Position numbers and translations under genes: made by a program
DNA from: Mesostigma viride
Lineage: Eukaryota > Streptophyta > Mesostigmatophyceae > Mesostigmatales > Mesostigmataceae
Assembly (NCBI GenBank): GCA_009746045.1
Contig: RPFO01000138.1
Location: forward strand, 280,001 to 344,000
DNA: 64,000 nucleotides
Direction: 5' to 3'
Notes under the pieces: generated by a model
Told to the model about the DNA's origin: nothing
Seen by the model: only the letters and a program-made list of their open reading frames with translations
Database searches by the model: none
Part shown: in pieces, positions 9,370 through 20,500 of the stretch
How the letters are laid out: every line of letters begins with the position of its first letter
Numbering within the stretch: the first letter of the stretch is position 1

Positions 9370-10160
9370 CTGCATGGTAACTGTTTATCCTAGCCTAATA
9401 CTGTGCAAGGTAGCCTAGCTATAGTCGTATGGCTTGCCACTGACACAGATGCGCCCCTTTACACAGCGATGGCTACGTTAGTCCCCAGGCATATCATCGC
9501 TGTACTGAGCCGAAAAGGTACACCTCACGCCTGCTCATGGCCACGCATCCGCGCCAGGCAGAAGGCAGTGAAACAAGGCAGCACAAGAGACAGCTCACAC
9601 CCGCAGGCGCTTAGACCCATTCTGGCGCAGTCCTTGCCGGAACCAAGCAGCTCCCTTCCACAGCGCCCAGAGGAATGCACACACACGCGGAGTACCTTGA
9701 TCAAGCGCTGGTGCTGTAACGCCCCATCTCTCGGGGGAATGGCCCTGCGGCATCGCATGGTCACACGCATGCGGCCACCATGCGCGCCCCGCACCACGCG
9801 TGCTGGTGTCTCATCGTAAAGCAACCATGAGTGATGGCTGTCAGCAACGAGAGGGTGCATAGATACAATGCCGACGAGGGCAAAAGCAGAGGACCCCAGA
9901 TTCCGTGCCACGTGGAGGGGGGCCAGATCGAACCTCTGGCGAAGAAGAAGAGCTTTCCCTTGCACTTTTTCCCTTGCATTCTGTCCCTTGCGCTCCTTCC
10001 CTTTCATTCTCTCCCCCTTGCGCTCTCTCCATTTGATCGTGAGGCATCACGACCACACGCGCGCGTTGTCAAGCTCAAAGCTGTGCTCCTGTGGGTGCTT
10101 GTCGGTGGTGGGTGCCGTTCGATGCTTGCGCCATTAATACATACCCCATCACGCGACGCG
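9370..10160. other. Intergenic region 3' of the coiled-coil gene
   Basis: No supported gene. It should contain the 3' UTR of the minus-strand gene ending at 10161. On the minus strand a TGTAA, the usual green-algal polyadenylation motif, falls at about 9456-9460, but that would make a long UTR. Bases 9955-10030 form a pyrimidine-rich run of CCCTTGC-like units. Confidence 0.4.
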
Positions 10161-11938
10161 TCAACTCAGCACCCCGTCCAGCGAGGGCATGGACGGCTTC
10201 ACCTGGCACCCTTGCAGCTTGCGAATCAAATTGTCGCGCACTGACACCGCCACTTTGACCGGCCGGCGGAACGTGATCTTGGGTTTCGCGGGGGTGTCCT
10301 GTGGGTATGGGGGTGGGGGGGAGGGGGCGTGTGACAGAGGGGTGATGATAAAGAGTACGTTGTGCGATCCAGGTAATTTAGGGTGGCGAGCTCGGGGGCA
10401 CTAGGCGACCACTGACACACATGAGCAGTTTCCAAGGCAGTAAATGCAAAGATCATGATTCTGACACGGACACTTGAAAAACACACGCAGCTCTGGAGTT
10501 AAGGTGGGTACACGGTGACCCTCTCCACCCCCAACCCCCCCCCCCGGCTACGAGCAGTCATACATAAATATGGAACCGTGTCGGGAGATGAGGCCACCAT
10601 CGGATGAGGGAACCATCGGTCCATGTTGTATGCAGCCACGAGCAGAGGACGCGCTCCTGCAGCAAGTGTTACCACTGTCAATGTTGAATGCACTTATGTG
10701 GCTCTTGTACGCCGTAGCCCCTGTCGCTTTGCATGCACACAGGCCAGGGAAGGAAGCGCAGACTAGTCACCAGCCAGCTGGACAGAGGGTATCATCTTCG
10801 TGCCAGAAACTAATGATGCAGCACATGGCACGGCCGGGGTGAAAAACCTTACCACCATATCAACCAGTGGCGCTGTGCTGGTAGCGAGTGCCGTGCTGAT
10901 GCACACAGCGAGTGACATGGAACACTAGCGGTGGGAAGCATGGCAAACTCTCCGTGCCAAGCGGACCGCCGCGAGCTGACCTCGAGTCACCATGGCAGCC
11001 GGGGGGGGGGGCGGGTCAACCAGGGACAGGCTTGGAAGAGCACACCATGCACAGCTGCATGTGCCAAGAGTTGTTCCATCACCTTTACCAGTGTGCCCCT
11101 CCACTGCGCTCCGCCCCTTACCTTCATGAGCAGCCCCTCCATGAAGTGGGTGCGCTCCATTGTCACATATGCATACTTTACTTGTATCGAACACATATAA
11201 CTGATGTTTCCCCCCCCTTACCTTCATGAGCAGCCCCTCCATGAAGTGGATGCGCTCCACCAGCGCCTTGTTTTCGCGCACCAGACGCGCGTTCTCCCGC
11301 GCCGTCTCCGCCTTCTCCCGTAGCAGGCTCTCCACCTGCTGCCGCATCTGCTCCGCGATCTCCTCCCCCAGCGCCTCCCGCATCTCGCAGTGCTCGCAGG
11401 GCGCGCCGGCACTGCCGCCTGTCACCGCAGGCGCCAACTCAGGCGTGCCAAACACGGGCTGGTCGATTGGCAATGTGTCGCGGGACACAGGCGCGCCACC
11501 GGCCGGGGTGGCCTCGCTGTCTTGCATCATGGCAGGGCTTCCCGCCAGGGGGGCTCGTACATGCCCCAGTCCAGGGGGCGGGGTGACCGTATTGCTCAAA
11601 TCCCCGAGGGGTTTACCCGCGGATGAACTGGGGCGCTTTCTGCGCCTGCCCTTCTTCCCTGATGACGCCCGCTCTTCACTGGATGATATGCTGCTGGGGA
11701 GTTCAACTCTTTTCAAATCGGCAGCCGGCGTCGTTTTTGCGTCGGCCACCAGCGCTTCTGCTTCCTTTGCATCGGTAACCTTCTCCCATTGCACAAGACG
11801 GCCAAACCGCTTCCCTGCCACCCAACCAGGTCCTGGCGACGGGCTGCCTTGATCCAGAATTTGCACAGCCATATATTCACCACTCTCTCTCCGTTTTGGG
11901 TGACCGACTTTCTTTCCTCTTTCCGCAGATGCCACCAT
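10161..11938 (-). CDS. Basic coiled-coil protein of unknown function (two exons)
   Basis: Model: exon 1 is 11938 down to 11222 (239 codons) and exon 2 is 10298 down to 10161 (45 codons plus TGA). The 923-bp intron starts GTAAGG and ends CCCACAG, and both sides are phase 0, giving about 284 aa. I do not recognise the family. Residues 95-102 (KKGRRRKR) form a possible nuclear localisation signal in a Ser/Pro-rich, probably disordered region. Residues 181-184 read CEHC. Residues about 186-239 form a strong coiled coil with heptad Leu/Val/Ile and many Glu/Arg/Lys. The C-terminal exon is basic and distinct (ITFRRPVKVAVSV). Exon 2 is supported by an excellent polypyrimidine tract and acceptor and by clean coding up to the stop. 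Further small exons in the intron are possible. It is divergent from the exosome subunit gene, with 1.28 kb between the start codons. Confidence 0.7.
11115..11259 (-). repeat. Duplicated exon end with 5' splice site
   Basis: A 45-bp block containing the last codons of exon 1 and the GTAAGG donor (11215-11259) is repeated 100 bp further downstream on the minus strand (11115-11159) with one mismatch. Use of the second donor would lengthen exon 1 by 100 bases and change the phase, so it would not join in frame to the terminal exon at 10298. Confidence 0.85.
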
Positions 11939-13218
11939 GATTTCAGAAATGTATGAGTTCAGACCGGCTTCACAGCAGATTAGCCTTAATTCGCCTGTGT
12001 GAGCCAGGACCCGGGGAATAGCGAATGCTACACAATGCCAGCGTAAATGTAGTTGCTTGACGTGTCAAAAGCCACCAGGAAGCAACTGAGCGTAATGGGT
12101 TTAATGACTGTAAACACGTCGCTCTGTGGAGCTGATGGAGCAATGCTGCACCCGCGGTGAGCGCAAATAATTTATGAAGACCCCGCAAAGCAGGAAACAG
12201 AGTTGTCAATTTTTCTGCCAAAGGATTCTCTTAAAAAATGCAGCCAGTTCATTCCGCGCCGATAACGGATTCCTTGAATGCTCAGTAGAGTCGTGTCGCC
12301 CTTCCCATGCTCACACATGCGTAAATGTTCCAGTGTACGCTCCATAGTCGCACAATCTTTACGGTGTGACCGTTGGTGTCCAGCTCATGCAAGTAAGGGC
12401 CAGCATTGAATACGGGCTAGTATGTAACTACTTACGCGTAGCCTTGCTGTTGCGCGGTCCGTTGAATAGGCAGATAAGCTGCCCAGTTGGAGAAATCCCA
12501 AGATAATCCCGTACCCACTAGTCACTACTCACTGCGACACAACCCATCGCTGACGCTGATCGCAAGGTTGCTGGCAGCAGCGGCGCGCACGTATGTACTG
12601 GCGCGAACTTGTTGTAGGGCGGAAGTTGCAATCTGCATTCGTCGCGCCGGCAGGTCACGTGGCCTCAGCCCAGTCAGTCTACAGGAAAGATAAAACCCTG
12701 CCACGTGCACCTCGTCTCGTGTCGTCTTGTCTCGTGGCTCTAGATGGCTGTTGTTGTTGTTGTTGTTGTGTCCCACGCCGCACATGGGCAGCAGAGAATC
12801 TATAGTGGCCGAGGGCCGGATCTAGATGGCTGTAGCCGTGTACATATCGACAATCGTCAATCGACGGCGGTGGCAGAGGAAAGTAGTAGATATCCCGGGA
12901 AAATATGGCTCCACCATGGCTGGAGTTCACACAAAAAGAATTTACGTCGACCAGGCATCGACGCAAATTATCTAGTGCCGCATTTTGCAGCAGTAACAGA
13001 AACCAAACTGGCAATAAATAATATTTCAGCAACCCGCAGGGGCACAAGATTACTTGCCTGCAAGTTGAAAATGCGCACTTACCTGCAACGGCGAAAGCGT
13101 TCTTAACAAAATTCCCTGTTAGTCGAGAACTGAACAATTTCTTACGTCTGTGTTCACGCCAAGCTTCTGGTTGGATATGCTGTTCACACTTGGCGACGTT
13201 GCGCGTTGAGCGGACTTG
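11939..13218. promoter_or_regulatory. Divergent intergenic region between the coiled-coil gene and the exosome subunit gene
   Basis: The two start codons face away from each other across 1.28 kb, so the region should hold both promoters. I see no clear TATA element. It contains a short GTT/TTG run at about 12745-12770. A minus-strand open frame at 12679-13257 overlaps the first exon of the plus-strand gene and is probably not real. Confidence 0.5.
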
Positions 13219-14473
13219 ATGCACAATCGACGTGTGAACTTGCCGTGTAAGTGACACCGGGAATGGGGTTCACTACCAGTGAGAAAGGTGGGATTAAAGA
13301 GGCGTATTTTCCTTTTGCAGCTTTGTCCAAGGCTGAAACATCAACTGGCGAGCCACAGGAAGATGGCCGTCGCAGGGACGGAAGAATTGCCGAAGAAACT
13401 CGCCCCGTCTGTACGTATACGGCTGTGACTGAAAGCATCTGGTTGGTTTCTGAGGCCTAGTTGCTACTTCCGAGAGGTTGATACTTCCGAGGCTGTGTAT
13501 ACGTATTCTGACCACGATATCGGGTTTCTCTCATGCACGTGTGGACGCATACCAGGTTTCCGGACGGGTTTGATCAGCCGAGCGGCTGGCTCCGCGTACG
13601 CCGAGTGGGACCAAACAAAAGTGATGGTTGCAGTGTAAGCTGAGCTGCATGACTGGGGCCCTCGCCTGTCTTGTCACATAGCGGGGCACGCTGGGGCCTG
13701 TCTTTGGAGATCTTGGTACAGATTGTCAGTTTTATACGCATGGCATTGGTATCTACTGCTGTAGGGTGATCTGGCCTGTGTGTCATGCTGCTGGTTCGAT
13801 GTTGCGGGCAGCGGGAGGGATAGGGAGCACACCATCTCCATGTTCATGTTTCGCTTCCTGGCATGCTGTCTCAACGTGCTATCATCTTCACATCGCCTGC
13901 TCACTGATACAGCCAGCCACCTACCGATGCGGTCATTTACTCGCTGAAATATCCACCCGCCCTCCAATACAGCTCACATGCTCAATTTGTGCCTGCGGTG
14001 TCGCGATCCATGTATGGGCAAATTAGGCTTTCAGGAATGCCTGCCACAATCTAATTCCTGTCTGAGTGTTGGTACCTTCTTCCCCCACCCCGCCACCCCA
14101 CCCCACCCAGGCCTTTTCTTCAATGCCCTGCACGTTCCGCCTGCCCCGCCCTACCCTTGATGCCAAACGCACCACTCGGCGCTGCCTGCTATCGCACATG
14201 TGGGTACAGCCATCTATTCTATCCATAAATCTTACCCACGGTCATGACCACCTCTACTTGTGTGTGTGTATACCCTCCCCCCCACCCCAGGTACGGCCCC
14301 CGCCGCAGCACCAAGCTGGAGGAGATGATGGACGGCCGCCTGCGCTGCGACGTCAAGGTTGCGGCGTTCGCGTCACCAGATGAGCGCGGCAAGTACGGCC
14401 AGGTGAGGAGGGGGGGGGAGGAGGGGAGTGGATGTGAGAAGGTTGGTGCGTGGATGTTTGTGTGTGTGTGTGT

Positions 14474-14538
<65 letters not shown>

Positions 14539-17500
14539 CGTGTGTGTGCGTGTGCACGCATGCGTGCATGCGCGTTCGCGTGTACGTGTGCGTATTCACT
14601 AGCACGCACGCCCGTGCGTATTCCCTGCGTGCGTTCAACGTGCTTGGCCGTGGCCGTGGGCAGGGCGGGGGCACGGGCGCGGGCGGGGGCATGTGTGGGT
14701 GCAGGTGGGCGGGGGCGGCTGTGCGCCTGTGCGCCTGTGTGCCTGTGCATGTGAGTGTGAGTGTGTGTTTGTATGTGTGTGTGCATGCGCGTTTGCGTGT
14801 TCGTGTTGGTGTGGTGGTGGGAAAGGGCATGCAGTTGCTTCGACTTGGTGGTGTTAACAGGTGCACCGTTTCTCTTGCTTTCTGTGATGCTGGCAGATGC
14901 AAGGGAGACAAGCGTGTGAGCCATGCAGGTGTGCGCAGGTGTGGCTGGGCAGGCAAGCGTTTGTGTGGGGCGAGGCTTGCGACACGCATCATCAGCACGC
15001 ATCATAAGCACGAGTCATAAGCACACACCACAAGCACATACAGCCATTACCGCGTTAAGTTGCGTTTCTTAAGGTTGCGTTACCGCGTCAAGTTGCGACG
15101 CCGGTAAGTTTGGCGCCGTATACCTCACCGCCCACCTTTCGGTAAATATCTGGCCGGAAAACTGGACTTCGGGCGACTTGATGCTGCAGCCGGATCGGGC
15201 TTGACGAGAGCTGTCGATTGCCGTATAGAAGTCCGTCAGAGGAGGAGGGGGTGGGCTGCTAGCCTAATTATACCGTTAAGGTTACGTACCGGCGTTAAGT
15301 TGCGTTACCGCGTTAAGTTGCGACGCCAAGTTTTAGGCGGCGATCGCAACTTAACGTGGTAATGACTGTACCATCAGCACGCATCGGCAGCACACATCAT
15401 TCAGCACTTACCCACAGTTCACAACGGGGGACATAATGGTGCAACGTGGGTGGGTGGGTGGAATAAAATGACAGCAGCACCGACAGTCCGACACCACGAC
15501 ATTGGGCAGAGATCACCGGTGGGCCGGCTGTCCAGTACGAGGAGTGACATCCCCAGCCAAATTTTGCCGGCTATTAGGGACCGGCCCCAGGGGCCGTCGT
15601 GGCTGGACGCCACCGGCCCCCATATTGATATGGCGGCTTCAGGTGAAATAGCCTGTCGGCGGCTGTACCCTGGCCCCCACCCACCCAGAGCCCCAGTCCA
15701 TTAGTTGGACGCCACGTGCACACGTTGGCTTGTTTTGTCAGCCTTGGTGACACGGGGCACGTCAGAGGAGGCCTATATGGAGTTCGATAACTCCAAATTC
15801 TTGTTCCCTAGCTTAGAGCAGCGTAGTATTGTGGTGCAGCATCAGTCTGTGATAGCAGGCTAGTCGGAAGTACTAGTAGCAAAACTCAACTGCAGGCTCC
15901 CTCAAACAGCCGAGTACGAAATGGCTGGGTGTAATATGACGGCCGGCTCTTGGAGCCCCTGTGGCGGGCCCCTAGTCAAGGGCTAGCATATGGGGCCCCA
16001 GCAGGCTTGTTACGGGCGGTCGGCACAGGACCCTGAGTTGAACAGGGGGGGCGGAGATTTTTGGCCGGCGATGGCGGTCCCGCGCCCCCATATGTCTTGG
16101 CTGGATGTCATTACCCCTCTGGGCTGCTGCTTGAACAGGATAGTTGAGGTATTGCATCAGTAGGGGTGATGGCTCTGCTCTCTGTCTGCGCAGGCGTGGG
16201 GTGCCAACCTGTTGCCTGCACCCATCCTTGAGTCCTGATGGACGCGCCCCCGCACAAGAAACGGGCGATCGCATGCCGCGCTGCCACTGGGCTCCCCCTA
16301 GTGGGGCGAACGGACCTTTCACTGGCGGCTCATGATGAGATTGCACCTGTTGTAGGACATCACAACAGGTGTTGCCGGTACCCGGCTGTTTTCTGCTGTT
16401 GGATCCGGCACATCCATCGGATCCTGCCCGCCCCATCTCCTGTCACTAAAGCACTCATGCCTGCGCGCCCCGTCTCCTGTCACTAAAGCACTCATGCCTG
16501 CCCGCCCCGTCTCCTGTCACTAAAGCACTCATGCCTGCCCGCCCCGTCTCCTGTCACTAAAGCACTCATGCCTGCCCGCCCCGTCTCCTGTCACTAAAGC
16601 ACTCATGCCTGCCCGCCCCGTCTCCTGTCACTAAAGCACTCATGCCTGCCCGCCCCGTCTCCTGTCACTAAAGCACTCATGCCTGCCCGCCCCGTCTCCT
16701 GTCACTAAAGCACTCATGCCTGCCCGCCCCGTCTCCTGTCACTAAAGCACTCATGCCTGCCCGCCCCGTCTCCTGTCACTAAAGCACTCATGCCTGCCCG
16801 CCCCATCTCCTGTCACGAAAGCACGCATGCCTGCCCGCCCCGTCTCCTGTCACTAAAGCACTCATGCCTGCCCGCCCCGTCTCCTGTCACTAAAGCACTC
16901 ATGCCTGCCCGCCCCTCTCCTGTCACTAAAGCACGCATGCCTGCCCGCCCCATCTCCTGTCACGAAAGCACGCATGCCTGCCTGCCCCGTCTCCTGTCAC
17001 TAAAGCACTCATGCCTGCCCGCCCCGTCTCCTGTCACTAAAGCACACATGCCTGCCCGCCCCGTCTCCTGTCACTAAAGCACTCATGCCTGCCCGCCCCG
17101 TCTCCTGTCACTAAAGCACTCATGCCTGCCCGCCCCATCTCCTGTCACGAAAGCACGCATGCCTGCCTGCCCCGTCTCCTGTCACTAAAGCACTCATGCC
17201 TGCCCGCCGCATCTCCTGTCACGAAAGCACGCATGCCTGCCCGCCCCATCTCCTGTCACGAAAGCATGCATGCCTGCCCGCCCCATCTCCTGTCACGCAA
17301 GCACGCATGCCTGCCCGCCGCATCTCCTGTCACGCAAGCACGCATGCCTGCCCGCCCCATCTCCTGTCACGAAAGCACTCATGCCTGCCCGCCCCATCTC
17401 CTGTCACTAAAGCACGCATGCCTGCCCGCCCCATCTCCTGTCACGAAAGCACTCATGCCTGCCCGCCTGGCTGTCCTCTCCAACCTCCGCTCTCTCCCTT

Positions 17501-20500
17501 TCCCTGCCTTCTCCTCTCCACCCTCGTCCGTTTTCCTTCCCCCTCCTCTTCCCCCGCCCCCCCTTTCCTCGCTCCCCCCCACTTGGCGCCCTCCCCTTCC
17601 CTGTGATGTCCCTCGCCCCGGCCAGGGCGACGAGGAGCGTGAGTACTCGCTCTTCCTTGAGCGTGCGCTGCGAGGGGTGGTCATGACCGAGACGTTCCCA
17701 AAAGCGCAGGTGGACGTTCACGCATTCGTGATCCAGAGCGGCGGAGGTGAGAACAAGTGGCGCGTTGTGGTGGGCGACAGGTGCCCCATTACGGAAGGGG
17801 GGATGCCCATTTACTGTTAGGGGGCACATAGACACGTGTTGTCGCCGCCACCCGTGGATGCCACGTGTTGAGGGCATCCACAATAGTTAATGAGCGCTGC
17901 TCACGTCGTCGTGCGCGTACCTGGATGCTAGTGGAGTGAGAGGCGGGCAGGCATGCACGTGCGTGTGCAGGGTTCTATCAGGAAACTTGTTTGTAATCGT
18001 GCCCCCCTGGTCCTGGCCACATCACCACGACGTGTACAGTCCCTTGGAATGGATGGAAATGGCTGCCCTTTTACCATACACCTTGTTGGGATGCAGCAAG
18101 CTCTGTGTAGCTCTCTTCACATTCCCTTGATAATAAGATCTGTGTATTCTTGCCTTCTCGTTTGTCAGGGGTCCCCGTGCTGCCAAGCTTCTGGTCTCCC
18201 ACCCCCCATGGGTGATGGATGGTGCACCGGACCCATGGAGTGGCATGAGCGGGGCGGCTCGCGAGATGCATGCACATGATTGAGGCACACGATGCGTTTG
18301 CGTAATGCATGCACGTGCGGTGGCCCCACTGCGGCCCTTGTCCACACCTGTTAGCCCGTGCGCGGCAAATGGTCCGTAGAAGTCGGCCTTGGGTAGTGGC
18401 GGCCGCACGCATGATACCATGCACCATGGGTGGTCGCATGTGCCTAGATCGCAAAAGCATGCCAAGAGCTCGCAAACCTATGTCAAGCGGGCACATGTGA
18501 AGTTAGCTCGCCTCCTCTGCGCGGCGCATGGTTCACGTGGGCCTTGTGAGGCCGTACTACAGCAGTTTGAACAAAACAAAGAGGCCGTACGCCCTTGTGA
18601 GGCCACATGAACGCCACTGCGTATGTAAAGCTATAATCATGGGCTGCCGCCCCACATCCTATGTGTAGCTGATCATCTCACTCCGTATCTGGTTGGGTCC
18701 ATGCCGAAATGACCACCCCCTACTCGTCGCTATCCCTGTGGTGCCCCTCTTGTGCTTCCCCTGGCAGCCGACCTTGCGGCGATCATCACGTGCGCATCTC
18801 TAGCGCTGGCACACGCGGGCATTGCCATGCGCGACCTCGTGTCAGCTGCCCACGTGGTGAGTGACGACCACCTCACCCAGCGACTGTACACAGGGACCAG
18901 GGGGACGAACGCCCTTGTGCTGGGGGGAGCATGCAGTTCGTTGCACGCCCACGCGGAGACGGGGGACGAGGGGGGATGAGGTGGGATGAGGTGGGATGAG
19001 GTGGGATGAGGTGGGATGAGGGGGGGTGAGGTGGGATGAGGGGGGGTGAGGTGGGATGAGGTGGGATGAGGTGGGATGAGGTGGGATGAGGTGGGATGAG
19101 GGGGGTTGAGGGGGGTTGAGGGGGGATGCGGGGGGATGAGGGGGGATGAGGTGGGATGAGGGGGGATCGCGAGATGAGGGGGGATGAGGGAAGTAGGTGG
19201 TCCATTGCACACCCTCGCAGTGAGGGGGGTAGGCAGTCTGCCACAGGAGCACATATCCTGCTACAGGGCCAACATCAACTCCAGCGCATCTTGAGAAGCC
19301 GCAGAAGCACGCTGCGCCGCGTCACCCCCCCTGCCTCTGTTACTGTGCCACGGTCGCTGGCGCCTTGCTGGCCCAGACCTCGCATGCCTTATTAGGGGCT
19401 TGTTGGGGGGCGGGCTGAGGGCTTATTATGTCCCGTAGTGGGCGTGGCATTGTGATTGCAATCATTATGTCTTCTTTAGGTATCTCTGGTTGTAAGGGGG
19501 TGGGGCGGGCAGGGCACGTAGCCTTGTGTGCGCGTTCCTCTAACGTTACAAAGGGCAGCACTCGGTGAGTGCCACCTTTGCACTAAGTTTACGTGATCGG
19601 AAGCCAGCCTCTATTTTTTTGAATTAGCACTATCCAGCCATGGCTTATCTACTTAAATAAGCCCTGGATACCTCGCGTTGGCTTCATGGTATGTTCTTGG
19701 GGTGTCATTCCCACCCCAAGGTGGCCATTCTGGTTCCATGGGCCAAGAGTGTCCTGTGCACTGCACTGGTCATGTCTTGGGACGCACTAGGCACTTGCCA
19801 GCCGTCCAGGCACTTGGTTGCCTGGTGGCGATAAACCCATGTACCCGTGTAACCGCCTTACAGTATACATTTTGTGAGTGTTGTACCTGACATGTTTGCT
19901 TTGCGTGTGTGAGTGTTGTTCCTGACAAGGTTGCTTTGCCTGTGTGAGTGTCGTTCCTGACAAAGGTTGCTTTGCGTGTGTGAGTGTTGTTCCTGACAAG
20001 GTTGCTTTGTGTGTGTGAGTGTCGTTCCTGACAAAGGTTGCTTTGCGTGTGTGAGTGTTGTTCCTGACAACGGTATATCTTTGAGGTTTTTCAAGGTCAC
20101 AGCGTTCCCTGTTGCCTATTAATCACATTCTGGCTGTGTTTTTTTAAAAAGTGAACTGGTGCCTCATAGGCATGGTAAGGGGGGTTTTGTGGCAAGTTTT
20201 CAGGCTGTCGAACAGGAGGCCACTGCCCTTTGGATAGTCTTTACTTGGGGTAGGTTCTGACGAAGCTATACCAATGTCTGGGTGCGGTGTATGCATGGCC
20301 ATCCTTTCCCGCTCCTTTTTTGGCCTGACGGCGCGCATCCCACCCTTCGGCATGCACCAATGACCACTTTTCCTTGTTGCTTGCTATCTGGTTTGGGTGG
20401 CCTGGCTGCTGGGCCAATGGGCGTGCCCCTTGCGCGCGTGCTGCATGCACACAGAGCCGCGTGCGTCGGCAGCTACTGCTGGACCCCTCGCTGGAGGAGC

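Noticed and set aside
9525-10244. Frames of 130-160 codons on both strands
   Set aside because: No conserved motif, overlapping frames on both strands, and a pyrimidine-rich tract. More likely 3' UTR or intergenic DNA.
12679-13257. A 192-codon minus-strand frame
   Set aside because: It includes a poly-Gln run from a GTT repeat and overlaps the first MTR3 exon. Composition and context do not support a gene.
14219-15020. Frames of 210-260 codons on both strands around the GT repeat
   Set aside because: Their composition is Val/Cys or Thr/His repeats from the GT tract. Only 14291-14402 is coding, as an MTR3 exon.
16437-17465. Possible CRISPR-like array
   Set aside because: The 37-bp units are contiguous, with no unique spacers, in a eukaryotic intron. 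It is a minisatellite.
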